Source: Lingula anatina (lineage: Eukaryota; Brachiopoda; Lingulata; Lingulida; Lingulidae). From it: 52,412 nucleotides of DNA. How positions within the stretch are numbered: position 1 is the first letter of the stretch; the number at the start of each line of letters is the position of its first letter. The notes beneath the pieces were generated by a model, which was given only the letters and a program-made list of their open reading frames with translations, did no database searches and was not told where the DNA came from. Shown piece after piece: positions 32,401 to 43,439 of the stretch. The stretch lies in NCBI RefSeq assembly GCF_001039355.2, contig NW_019775550.1, positions 1 to 52,412 of the forward strand, given 5' to 3'. The translations under genes were made by a program, and so were the position numbers.

Positions 32401-35400
32401 TTGACTGACATTGTCATAGTGCGGATGTGCAGGCAAATCAAAGTCCACAGTCATATGAATAAGTTTAGCATATTAAGAGGGTTGCTGGTACTGAGAATTG
32501 GTTGACACAAGTACATGTCCACGTGACTGGGGCTGGGGCTGAAGCTGTTGGAAGTGTTTAATTCCTGGAACAGATGGACAGTTTTCCCAGCAACTGCTGA
32601 TGGGCGCGGTAGCTGCTACAGTATCTGCTACAGACAGGTACATTACGTTGACATTGGGGCATAATTCTTTGCCAGCCAAATAGAATTGATAATGTGTATC
32701 TACAACCATTTTTCTCTGGAGCACAGCTCCCCAAACCTGATGTTTCATTTCCCCTATGATTCTATCCACTGGTCTTTTGCCATGGGCAGTGGTATAAAAA
32801 GTACCACAGCGCTTCCATACCAAAATCTCATTCATGATAGTACCATGTTTAGACAGTAAAAACCAACTTTTGAATTGAATGGGGGTTTGGGCTCCGTCTG
32901 ACCAGTAATGGACTTTGCTGAATGATTGCTGGTGTTGGAGGTCTTCGAGAATGGCCTTATTACAAGTGAAGATGGACTGTTTGTTATGGTGCAGATCATC
33001 AGATACCACAACATACGGTTGGAGCTGGAGGTCTCCTTCAGACTCTGTTCTAAATCATGCACATGCAGTGAACAGAATTACCTGCTCACAGTTCTAGTGC
33101 TTTGACATGATCTCTGACGGCACATGTCAACACCTAATCACTGACAGTCAACCTAGCTAATAATCAGTAATAGTTAATGAATTACCCAGTAATGATCAGT
33201 TGCAAAAGAAAAATAAGAAATGTAACACACCAGAACACCTGAAAATGATTCAATTGAAGATGTAAAACCTTGTGTTTCACATCTGTCAGAAAATGTCCCG
33301 TCAGAGACAGAAAATGTCCCGTCAGAGACAATGATAAAATGTGGCAATAAATTCACTGTTAATTGTTTTAATTTTGTAATTTTTAGCTATTATCATTAAT
33401 TATTATTATTTAAAAGAGGATTTTAAGTTTCATTTATACAACCTACCAGATGTGGAAAATATGAAAACTTTTCGAAGTCAAATGTCTCTGACGGGACACA
33501 CCACTCCTAGTGCTAAATAATTTTTTACTCAAAATAAGTGATAGGTGGCAGTTTTCTATGTTAAACTATTACTTCTGATTAGTTTAACATATTTGAGTGA
33601 TAAAAACTTGAAAAAACAACCTAATATCTGACTCAGGCCAATATGACCATGTGTCCCGTCAGAGACAATTTTTTTTTTCCTTTATGTTTCCCAGTGGCTC
33701 ACAGAAAAAGTACTGGGAGTATATCAGTGAAACTTACATTGTCTGAAAATTTGATTTGTTTTCTACAAAAATGTAAAAATTTTAAATTTCAATGAACAAA
33801 AAAAAATTTGGACACCCATGGCACCGTTACCGTGTTTTGACCCATTAATACACTCTCTCTCTCTCTCTGGCACGAACACAAATTCTCTGTCTCTCTCATT
33901 TATTCACTCTTTGTCAGACACACCCTCTTTCTCAGGCATCAAGCAAGTCAAAACTCTATTCAAAAAGTTTATCTTGCTCAATGCAAATCCTTGCCAGAAT
34001 GTCAGCAAAGGTCATTTCACTGGAAGTTATGACAAATGTAGTAAAACAGAAAATTTTGAATGGTACTCTACTTTAAAATTTCTTACTCTACTTAATTACA
34101 TAAAAAACTAGTACTTACTTCATTTAAATTTAATAACAATCATTTTAATAAATAAATAAATTTTATTCAAATTACCCAGTAGCTGCATCAACTGTTGCTG
34201 GCTCATCCCCCCCAGTATACTTTGTAGATCGCTGTCTCCCAGACCAGCCAGATCTGGGGGTAGACCTGACATCCCGCCACCCCCTCTGCTGGAACCTGGG
34301 GTTGGGGGGTTGTTCAAGTACTCATTCACCTTCTTGCAGTGGTCTTCATCCTTGTCCGTTTTGGGCTCCTGGAAAATGGCAGTTATTTAAAAAGATGTAA
34401 ACGTCCAGTTGAAAAAGGTTTAATTTTATAAATTGATTATTTTACATAAAAAAAGCTCAGTCTGTCAATTTGTGTCTCTTCTTTATGGATCCGTCCAATC
34501 CTGGAAAGATCTCACCTTCCTCAGGAACACACAATTTACGAGGTATGATCAAAAAGCTCTTGGCCTAATGTACTTTGATTCAATACATTGACAGACAATC
34601 CAAAGCAGTGGAAAATTTTATCTTTTTGAAGGTCATTGGTTGAGAGCATACAATTTTCGTGACCTAAGAGCAACATCAGGTATGTTGAATGGTGTTCTAG
34701 TAACTTGAGCAAACATCTTAATGTTGTCTTTGTTACTTTACCACTTTTTTTATCAAATGGATATGACCTGCATTTTTTCTATTCTTGGTATAAACTTCTA
34801 GTTAGGGCAATATTTTCATGGTAGGGTTTTGACTGTCGGACCGTATCATCTAGAAGAATTATCCTATTTCATATCTCTCAATTTTATTTGGATAATAGTA
34901 CGGAGCATGCTTCCTTAAATAGGTCTTATCTTCCTTTTTTTTTTTTTTAAATCTGAAATTCAAAAATCCAAATATGAACCATCTGTTATATTACCTGCAT
35001 CCAGAAAATAAACTTTCTGGTAGAAGACTTGAACTTGAGGACATAAACTCTCCCCGTAGTACACTGCGGCACTAGTTTGAACTCGCAGTCATCCGGGAAG
35101 ATAATCAGGTCCTGGAGAAATAAACAGAAAGATACAAGAACTGCGTATACATATTATGGAGTTTTTCATGCTTTATGCTTAAACAAGATGGATAAGATCT
35201 CTTTAGTTTAGCATACGAAAATTGGAGATTTGACAAGAACTTAAAGAAGGCAAAGTATTTTTTTAGATTTCTTAAAAAGCGGTTTTGTTCCGTACTGTTT
35301 TCAAAAGTAAAGTTATTTTATAAAAAAGAAGTACACATCAGGTATTTTACACATATTATTTCATCAATAATACACAGCAATTGTTGAGAATAAAATTTAG

Positions 35401-35653
35401 GCAAATGCAAAGAACGATCATTAACTAAATACTGTCAAAACTGCCTACTCACGTCTTCCACCGCACCGCTGGTCCTGTCTTTCCAACAGAAGTGCATCAA
35501 GGAGTCGTCCGACTGATAAATATACACCATCCCCTTCCTTTTATCGGGGTGACACATCTTGCTCTTCAAATACATCTTACCGGCCCTAAATTCGACCAAA
35601 TTTTTGCTTTGACTGCGGCCACCGGCCGTGCTTCCGAAAAGTGCTGCTGCCAT
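28274..35653 (-). CDS. ADRM1: Proteasomal ubiquitin receptor ADRM1/Rpn13 (nine exons)
   Basis: Exons in order on the minus strand: 35453-35653, 34995-35111, 34176-34368, 31264-31348, 30718-30953, 30364-30402, 29473-29633, 28765-28867 and 28274-28368. All junctions keep phase, giving 409 residues (human about 407). The N-terminal Pru domain is clear ([26 protein letters not shown], then a D-L-I-I-F-P-D-D strand and FWMQ). [14 protein letters not shown] linker and low-complexity middle follow. The C-terminal DEUBAD domain begins near [10 protein letters not shown] and includes [11 protein letters not shown] and [20 protein letters not shown]1 docks on Rpn2 in the 26S proteasome, binds ubiquitin through Pru, and activates UCH37 through DEUBAD. 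Exons 1-2 occur again at 37262-37462 and 36804-36920 in a near-identical duplicate. The intron between 31348 and 34176 hosts a transposon. Confidence 0.95.
28679..28749. repeat. (ATAA)n microsatellite
   Basis: An ATAA tract just downstream, in transcription direction, of the donor of ADRM1 exon 8. Confidence 0.95.
29413..29447. repeat. Poly(A) tract
   Basis: About 33 A residues next to the splice donor of ADRM1 exon 7 (minus strand); on that strand it is an intronic T tract. Confidence 0.95.
30423..30757. repeat. 167-bp direct duplication split by one 'n'
   Basis: 30423-30589 is repeated at 30591-30757, with the 'n' at 30590 between. The copies differ at roughly seven positions, including small indels. 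The unit contains the donor side of ADRM1 exon 5 and flanking intron, so the first copy carries an orphan 40-bp exon fragment without an acceptor. Divergence is typical of two alleles, so this is probably an assembly artefact. Confidence 0.85.
31387..33843 (-). mobile_element. 2.46-kb DNA transposon in an ADRM1 intron, decayed transposase
   Basis: Perfect 16-bp terminal inverted repeats lie at 31387-31402 (GGGTCAAAACACGGTA) and 33828-33843. Minus-strand reading frames at about 32119-33062 are broken but resemble the catalytic and C-terminal parts of a DDE-type transposase: [14 protein letters not shown] near 32880, [20 protein letters not shown] near 32770, and a [10 protein letters not shown]...[12 protein letters not shown] tail near 32180. 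These are typical of anonymous proteins repeated in invertebrate genomes; I do not assign a superfamily. A 16-bp motif TGTCTCTGACGGGACA recurs in both subterminal regions. No clean target duplication is seen: flanks are GATAA and ATTAA. It lies in antisense-neutral intronic sequence between ADRM1 exons 3 and 4. Confidence 0.8.
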
Positions 35654-35957
35654 CTTGGAGAAGTTCCCGGATGATGATCGTGATGTTTAGTTTCGATACA
35701 GTGGTTTCGACTACATTTAAAAGTGTTTATATACCATTTTTATTTCAAAATTGTATCAAAGTCTTGAAAAAAGACATTCTTCAATACATTTGCGTCATTG
35801 TTATTTAGACAAAAAGTATGTATATGATAAAGAAACCGACCGGTATTTCTTAGCGTCTCGATTTCAAATCCGCTCTCAGGAATGATGAGATTGTTTTTAA
35901 ATCGATACCGAGGTTGTTTCGCGGGGAATAGTAAAGGTAAAGTCCAAAATTCAGGAA
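35654..35957. promoter_or_regulatory. Bidirectional ADRM1-ABHD3 promoter (second copy at 37463-37766)
   Basis: Only 304 bp separate the ADRM1 start codon (minus, 35653) from the ABHD3 start codon (plus, 35958), so both 5' UTRs and both core promoters must share this stretch. No TATA box is obvious at the right distance for ADRM1. The ADRM1 ATG lies in CCAAGATGGCAGC on the minus strand, which resembles the YY1 initiator-type motif AANATGGC common at housekeeping starts. Confidence 0.7.
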
Positions 35958-36074
35958 ATGTTCAGTCGGGTTTGGGAAGACACTCTGCACTTTTATCGGA
36001 AAAATCCCAAAGAAACCCTTCTTACTGGGTTTGGGATTTTGTATCTGTCTTACTACTTATTATATGCAGTAAAG
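35958..36074 (+). pseudogene. ABHD3: Upstream copy of ABHD3 exon 1
   Basis: This copy is identical in coding sequence to 37767-37883 and has the same GTAGGA donor. The nearest ABHD3 exon 2 is at 38430, beyond the second copy, so this exon is either redundant or an assembly duplicate. Confidence 0.75.
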
Positions 36075-37243
36075 GTAGGATATCATTTTGCTTTTTTTAC
36101 GGTAAATCAAGTGAAAATTAATTAATAGAACGCTGACTCCTAACATTCAGTCAGCGAGTGACAGTCGGGCAGTATTTACATCTAACTGCACCAATCAGTA
36201 TAACCTTGTCCCAAGATCTAGGTTTTCATGAACTCCTGCACCTGATGAGTAAGCAGTTTATCATCTTTTAGTGATATGTAGAATCAGACGAGAGAAATAA
36301 ACAACTAGACGGTACTAGACGGTGGAATTTTTTTTTTTTNCAATTTACGAGGTATGATCAAAAAGCTCTTGGCCTAATGTACTTTGATTCAATACATTGA
36401 CAGACAATCCAAAGCAGTGGAAAATTTTATCTTTTTGAAGGTCATTGGTTGAGAGCATACAATTTTCGTGACCTAAGAGCAACATCAGGTATGTTGAATG
36501 GTGTTCTAGTAACTTGAGCAAACATCTTAATGTTGTCTTTGTTACTTTACCACTTTTTTTATCAAATGGATATGACCTGCATTTTTTCTATTCTTGGTAT
36601 AAACTTCTAGTTAGGGCAATATTTTCATGGTAGGGTTTTGACTGTCGGACCGTATCATCTAGAAGAATTATCCTATTTCATATCTCTCAATTTTATTTGG
36701 ATAATAGTACGGAGCATGCTTCCTTAAATAGGTCTTATCTTCCCTTTTTTTTTTTTTAAATCTGAAATTCAAAAATCCAAATATGAACCATCTGTTATAT
36801 TACCTGCATCCAGAAAATAAACTTTCTGGTAGAAGACTTGAACTTGAGGACATAAACTCTCCCCGTAGTACACTGCGGCACTAGTTTGAACTCGCAGTCA
36901 TCCGGGAAGATAATCAGGTCCTGGAGAAATAAACAGAAAGATACAAGAACTGCGTATACATATTATGGAGTTTTTCATGCTTTATGCTTAAACAAGATGG
37001 ATAAGATCTCTTTAGTTTAGCATACGAAAATTGGAGATTTGACAAGAACTTAAAGAAGGCAAAGTATTTTTTTAGATTTCTTAAAAAGCGGTTTTGTTCC
37101 GTACTGTTTTCAAAAGTAAAGTTATTTTATAAAAAAGAAGTACACATCAGGTATTTTACATATATTATTTCATCAATAATACACAGCAATTGTTGAGAAT
37201 AAAATTTAGGCAAATGCAAAGAACGATCATTAACTAAATACTG

Positions 37244-37462
37244 TCAAAACTGCCTACTCACGTCTTCCACCGCACCGCTGGTCCTGTCTTTCCAACAGAA
37301 GTGCATCAAGGAGTCGTCCGACTGATAAATATACACCATCCCCTTCCTTTTATCGGGGTGACACATCTTGCTCTTCAAATACATCTTACCGGCCCTAAAT
37401 TCGACCAAATTTTTGCTTTGACTGCGGCCACCGGCCGTGCTTCCGAAAAGTGCTGCTGCCAT
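37244..37462 (-). pseudogene. ADRM1: Second copy of ADRM1 exon 1 (with exon 2 at 36804-36920)
   Basis: The coding part of the exon is 37262-37462 and is identical in protein to 35453-35653; it keeps its start codon and donor. Exon 2 is repeated too, but exons 3-9 are present only once, further along. If real, it would be an alternative upstream first exon; if an assembly artefact, it does not exist in the genome. Confidence 0.8.
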
Positions 37463-37766
37463 CTTGGAGAAGTTCCCGGATGATGATCGTGATGTTTAGT
37501 TTCGATACAGTGGTTTCGACTACATTTAAAAGTGTTTATATACCATTTTTATTTCAAAATTGTATCAAAGTCTTGAAAAAAGACATTCTTCAATACATTT
37601 GCGTCATTGTTATTTAGACAAAAAGTATGTATATGATAAAGAAACCGACCGGTATTTCTTAGCGTCTCGATTTCAAATCCGCTCTCAGGAATGATGAGAT
37701 TGTTTTTAAATCGATACCGAGGTTGTTTCGCGGGGAATAGTAAAGGTAAAGTCCAAAATTCAGGAA

Positions 37767-40700
37767 ATGTTCAGTCGGGTTTGGGAAGACACTCTGCACT
37801 TTTATCGGAAAAATCCCAAAGAAACCCTTCTTACTGGGTTTGGGATTTTGTATCTGTCTTACTACTTATTATATGCAGTAAAGGTAGGATATCATTTTGC
37901 TTTTTTTACGGTAAATCAAGTGAAAATTAATTAATAGAACGCTGACTCCTAACATTCAGTCAGCGAGTGACAGTCGGGCAGTATTTACATCTAACTGCAC
38001 CAATCAGTATAACCTTGTCCCCAGATCTAGGTTTTCATGAACTCCTGCACCTGATGAGTAAGCAGTTTATCATCTTTTAGTGATATGTAGAATCAGACGA
38101 GAGAAATAAACAACTAGACGGTACTAGACGGTGGAATTTTTTTTTTTGCATGCTTCAATATATCGATCACTTATCGAGCTAGGGCATTTTTCATCTTTTA
38201 AAATGCTAACACCTCATTAACAATCAATGTCATAGATTTGCCATTGCAGTTGCAGAAATAATGAACTTCAAGAATTTTAATTTCAAATGACAAAATGACC
38301 AGGCCTCAATGTAAAATGCATCGTGGACAAATAATACAATTTGTTTTATTCGTCCAAGGACGCATGTGTGTTGCGTTATATAAATACTGTACTTTCACTA
38401 TATTTCTGTTCTGGACACTTGAATTTCAGAAGCCGATCTTTGCCTGCAGAGATGCCAAATTCAGACGCTTTCTGCACAGATATGTGCCCGTTGTCAACGA
38501 GAAGTTTTGGCCAACGCTGTGGTGTTTTGAAGCCAGAATTATGACAATTGTTCGAGCTGTGATTCAGTCGGTGCCAGACATTACTTACACTAGGTCAGTT
38601 TGCAGCAGGTTTGCAAGAAAAAAAATACTGTTAATGTGCTTTTATGGTTTCAATGGAGAAATAGTGAGTTTTGCAAGTACTGAATTTTTTTTAGTCATAA
38701 ATTTTTAAAATTAGAACATTCCTGTTGTTATAAGTGTCAACAACAAAATGGAAAAAACGGTACCTTATAGTTCTATTATATACAGTAAAACACCAAAAAG
38801 CCAGATATGAATATATTTTTAGTGATTGTGATTTGCACCCTGAAACACATCTCCATATTCAGCAGGTTGAAGTAAAAGCTAACTAAAAATACTATGTTTG
38901 ACTTATGGTGGTGATTTATTGCAATTTGTATATAATTTTATACTTCCAGTGATATTTTAACTCTGCCAGATGGGGGCCAAGTGATTTTACATTGGGAGGA
39001 AAATGAGAACAGTATTTATAGTGACTCTAAAACAAGACCAACAGTTCTATTACTGCCAGGACTTACAGGTATCTCTCTCTCTCTCTCTTTCTCTCAGAGG
39101 CAGATACAGAGATATTTTCTGACAGTCTTTCAAATAACTAGTATTTTTGCTGATCCATCTCCCATTTTAGACCATCTTCCAACAGAAAAAATTAGATACC
39201 TGTCAATGTAAACTTGAAAATGTGACCGTCTTCTGGAAGACCCAGAAGACAGCCTCAATCTGCCCCTGTCTCTGTCATATTGGATTGTCTTTATTTGAAC
39301 ATAATGATAAATGAATAATAATAATAATAATAAAAATAAGTAAAACCTTAATGACAGTTATGATAATAATTGGCATATCTATATATGTCCTCTATTTACC
39401 GATTCTTAGTAAATTTTTTCACACATTTATAGATATGTCTGATAAATTTTAATCTATTTCATCTATTAAAATTTTTTAATGCAAATTTTTTAACTCGTGT
39501 TTAGGTTGTAGTCGACAGAGTTATATTCTACACCTTGTTAAACAAGCCAAAGACAAAGGATACAGGTGACAAAGTTATTACTTACTTATTACTGCTTTAA
39601 GAAAAAGAACCTTAAAAATTGCTGCCATTAACGATTATGTAACCTAAATTAAACAGATCTATAAAATATTATAAACCATATTTGAAATTAGTTAATAATT
39701 TGAAAAATAAAAAAAACATTACAGTCAAAGATTTAAAATTATTGATATATTTTTAATATTTTAATCATATGTTTATTGGTGTATTTTTGAAGGTGTGTTG
39801 TGTTTAACAACAGAGGCGCTGGTGGCAAAAAATTGTTGGTAAGTAAAACAAAAGTGGAACACTCTGTAAATAAAATTCTATTATATACTGGCATTTTTAA
39901 CTCCCTGAACATCAATTGTCTTGCTTTCAGAGGTTACCAAATGCATGTAAAAATAATAATATTTAAAAAAAAAATGCTGAAGATGTGGCTTAGTACATTA
40001 TATTTTTAATTTAGGTTTGTATAATTTTCGAAAGTATTTTTAAAAAGGGCAAGTACAAAATTATAAGACCCATTTTTTTGATTGGTAGCAAAATTACTTA
40101 GGACATGGCAGTATAGTGTAATTGCTGCTATCATTCTTTTTCGTAAGTAGCTATTGTTTATGTTTCACTTATTTCGATATCACAAAAGTCAAAGGTCATT
40201 TCAGACGCCAAGGTCATATTGTGCTGCCAATGTTGAAGATTTGACCAACGTGATCAACCATATAAAGGGAAAATATCCTGACGCACCCCTCATAGCAACA
40301 GGGATATCTATGGGAGGGTAGGTTGATAGAGAAAAGGGGAGGGGCACAGCAAGCAGAATAGCCACCCCTCCCCTTCCCAATACACGCTTTTTCCACTTCA
40401 TAACATATTATATTGCCCTTAGTGGCAATATTTGAATTTGTGAAATTTCCCTTGTCTTGTGTTAAATATTCCTCTTCCCCCAGCATACAGTTTCTGAATC
40501 TAAGACCCCATTTCCAGAGATTAGATCGATCTACTTTAGATCAACCTAACTCCCTGGGGGTTCATGCTAAATAGCTGTCAGCCGAGTGGACACGAAAGTT
40601 AATAACCCCCTTACAGCTTGTAGTAGGCGGATTATCTGACAGTAATCTAGTGAGACTCCCCGCGGGGATAGATCGATCTAAAAGCTCCGGGAATACAGCC

Positions 40701-42629
40701 TAAAATGGTGAATCATGATCGTAAAATACATGTAAGTCTGCTATCTGGTAGCACAATAGTACTTTCTGAATCATTTGTTTATTTCATTATGTAAAATCTG
40801 AAAGAATATTTGCAAGTTCTGACATGTTGCTTGTTTATAGCAATAAGTGAATTTCTCCAAAAACACAAAAATAAGAAATCTTGAAAAAATTTAAGTGAAT
40901 TTTTTAGATACAATAAATTCAAAATTTTGCTTCAATTTAAGAAGCACTTGGAACACAGCTAATTAAAAAAATTCTTTTCTTCAAGAATGCTCGTCTTCAA
41001 CTACATAGCCAAGATGGGAAGAGACTGCCCCCTACTGGCGGGGATGACCATTTCTGTGGCCTTCAATGTATTTGAGTCCACAAAGAGCTTGGAGCAACCT
41101 CTCAATCACCTGCTGTTCAACAGGACACTGACCTCCAGCCTGAGAGGGGCCATCAAGGAGTAAGTCTTGCATAGATTTTCCTCATCTGGTTTGACACGAG
41201 TTTGGGTTTTGGGGGATTTATGTTTTGTGTGTGTGTGTGTGTGTGTGTGAGTGAGAGAGAGAGAATGAGAGAGACAAGAGAGAAAGTATTTTTGTGTAAG
41301 AGAGAGAGAGAAAGTGAAAGAAAGGAGAGTGTGTGTCACAGTGTGTGTGTGTGTATGTGTGTGTACGCGTGCATGACATTAAATTTTGAGTTGATATCTG
41401 TTCTGATGAGTTTGTGTATTGATATGTATTTACATTTTGTTTATGCACTAAGAATGTGTCTTTAAATCTTCAATTAGAATAATATTCTAAACATGTATGA
41501 AGGTATTTATATAAATTTATACATAAGTGTTTATAAGATTGATTTCTTTTCAGAAATTTCCAAGTATTGTCAGAGAAGTTTGATTTGGAGCATGTTCTGA
41601 AGGTAAAAGTACAAGATCATCATTGCTTTGTCAGCTGTTTATTTCCTATTCCTGTCTTTATTTATACAAGCACATGATATTTTTGTGCTTGTAATTTTAA
41701 AAGTTACATTTGCATAGAGCCAGTGTACTATACTTCCCAAACCACTTCTTTAACTTCAAAAATTATGCCACAAGCTTTCAAGTGGGTTGGCCATATTTGA
41801 TCCACTTACAAGATCTGCTGATGAAATATATAGGCAACCCACTTGAAAGCTTGAGACATAAGTCTATAAGGGGGTAAACTGATTGTAAATGTGGCCTAAC
41901 TTTTGAATTGTATCTTATAAGTTTAAGAATCAGTATTTTTGTAAGTGTGAGTTTAAAACTTAAGGATAGAAACATTTGAGTAAGTGTAATGTGGGGATTG
42001 TAATGTGTTTCTTGTTACTATATATACATATCCATGAAAAACAGATATATGTCAATCTGCGCCAACATTAACCACCAGCATATAAAATACCAGATGTTTT
42101 GAGAGTTTTGATATTTAAAATTTTGTCAATTTGTTCAGCTGGCCACTGAGGGCCTAGTTTTTAACTCAGATTGTCAATCAGTGAGAATGAACATTTCATT
42201 GCGTACCTTATATTTTCACGAAACTGAAATCATGCAGCTTTGCATACCTGTGTAGACTTTAACTGATGATTAGTCTTTTTTTTTTTACCAGAGCTCTACC
42301 ATTCGAGAATTTGATGATCGCTTGACATCTAAGATGTTTGGTTACAAAGATTGGCAGGAGTATTATAAAGACGCTACCCTGCATGACAAATGCCACCATA
42401 TTCAAGTGCCGCTGTTATGTCTTAATGCAGCCGATGATCCTTTTTCCCCTTTGTATGGTAGGTGCACACACACACACACACACACACACTAGGATATATA
42501 TGTATATTATTAGTCTGTCTCTCATCCCTCTGTCCTCCCCCTCTTTCATCCCCCCAGTGGCTAAAGTATAGTACTATTTCACAAAAGAAATTAGCCCAAA
42601 TTATCAATTATAAAATTGTAATGATATTT

Positions 42630-42664
<35 letters not shown>

Positions 42665-42945
42665 CAGTCAGTCCCATTTTTTTCTTGTCATCACAGGCAT
42701 ATTGTCACATTTTACATCGTTTAAAAAGATACTTACCATTTCTCCATGTCTTTGCAGCAATTCCAATTGAAGACGCCAAACAAAACGACCATCTTGCCAT
42801 AGTTGTCACCTCTCATGGTGGCCATATTGGATTTTTGGAGGGATTCTTCCCACGCTACCAGAATTACATGGACCGTTTCTTTGCACAATATGTGGATGCC
42901 ATGTTTAAGCATGCTAGTGAAGAGCTGGTTAACGTTGCTGATTAA
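37767..42945 (+). CDS. ABHD3: Alpha/beta hydrolase ABHD3 (ABHD1/ABHD3 family, eleven exons)
   Basis: Phase-consistent exons: 37767-37883, 38430-38593, 38950-39068, 39505-39565, 39793-39838, 40205-40317, 40986-41159, 41554-41602, 42292-42457, 42758-42945, giving 398 residues (ten coding exons located; a further non-coding exon is possible). Exon 1 encodes an N-terminal hydrophobic helix ([15 protein letters not shown]), expected to be a membrane anchor, which then runs into a KP...FRRFL segment as in vertebrate ABHD3. The core has [13 protein letters not shown] (oxyanion side), the nucleophile elbow GISMGG split between exons 6 and 7, acid residue in [10 protein letters not shown], and catalytic His in [16 protein letters not shown]3 in vertebrates cleaves medium-chain and oxidised phosphatidylcholines; substrate here is inferred. 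Introns hold microsatellites, a Harbinger-like MITE and an inverted repeat. Confidence 0.92.
40504..40700. mobile_element. Harbinger-like MITE, copy 3 (subfamily B)
   Basis: TAA flanks both sides (40501-40503 and 40701-40703). The ends GACCCCATTTCCAGAG and CTCCGGGAATACAGCC are imperfect inverted repeats. The interior matches the copy at 6065-6288. It lies in an ABHD3 intron. Confidence 0.75.
41227..41368. repeat. (TG)n/(GA)n compound microsatellite
   Basis: TG and GA tracts alternate shortly after the ABHD3 donor at 41160. Confidence 0.9.
41771..41853. repeat. Perfect 19-bp inverted repeat with 45-bp loop
   Basis: CAAGCTTTCAAGTGGGTTG at 41771-41789 is exactly complementary to 41835-41853. 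Part of the sequence is shared with the element at 20128-20337, so this is likely a decayed copy of that family. It lies in an ABHD3 intron. Confidence 0.75.
42465..42661. repeat. (CA)n and (CT)n microsatellites in the last ABHD3 intron
   Basis: A CA tract at about 42465-42490 and a CT tract at about 42634-42661 lie in the last ABHD3 intron. Confidence 0.9.
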
Positions 42946-43074
42946 CAGAAATTGAATCAGCTGTTTTAAGTACAGTTTAGGTATTCAGATAATGTTTTTA
43001 TCATACCGATTGTTTTGAAACATAAGTAGTTCGAGTAACATTCAACAGTCTCTCTTTTATAAGATTGACTCTAA

Positions 43075-43080
43075 AATAAA
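43075..43080 (+). terminator. First poly(A) signal of ABHD3
   Basis: AATAAA lies 130 bp after the ABHD3 stop. A second candidate is at 44468-44473, so a longer 3' UTR is possible. Confidence 0.5.
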
Positions 43081-43253
43081 CTCTAAAATTAGAAACTTAC
43101 AGCGTGGTTTACAGAGCATAATTTTGACAGTGGTATTTAATATGTAATACCTTGGTGTTAATGGGAAATTGTTAGAATTTCCAGGATTTTTAATTTATTT
43201 ATTTTTTTCTAAGGTCAAACGCATATTGCATGTATTTAAATTTAGACATCTTA

Positions 43254-43439
43254 GGGACCATTCCCACAGATATTTATATCGATCTATCTCCCTAACTGGC
43301 TGAAATGTCTGTCATGCCTAGTAAAGCTGTTAGGAGGTAATTATCTTTACCCTAGCTGATTCGGTAGGCATGACAGACATTTAAGCCTGTTAAGTTGACA
43401 GCAATCCAGATGGATCAACCTAGGCATGGGAACCCAGTC
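43254..43439. mobile_element. Harbinger-like MITE, copy 4 (subfamily A)
   Basis: The ends GGGACCATTCCCA and TGGGAACCCAGTC are flanked by TTA on both sides (43251-43253 and 43440-43442). It aligns with 3771-4003 with an internal deletion. It lies downstream of ABHD3. Confidence 0.75.

Larger units (their letters stand above)
34532..38147. repeat. 1.8-kb direct duplication across an assembly join
   Basis: 34532-36339 is repeated from 36341, offset 1809 bp, with the single 'n' at 36340 between copies. I find only three substitutions by eye (near 34930/36739, 35352/37161 and 36213/38022). Each copy holds ADRM1 exons 1-2 (minus), the shared promoter and ABHD3 exon 1 (plus). A real recent tandem duplication is possible, but an exact repeat abutting an 'n' strongly suggests unresolved haplotypes or a failed overlap. 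Confidence 0.95.

Noticed and set aside
38295-38708. A single-exon start for ABHD3 at 38298
   Set aside because: The first part of this frame is intronic: a strong acceptor at 38429 precedes the conserved KP...FRRFL segment, and the true exon 1 at 37767 joins it in phase.
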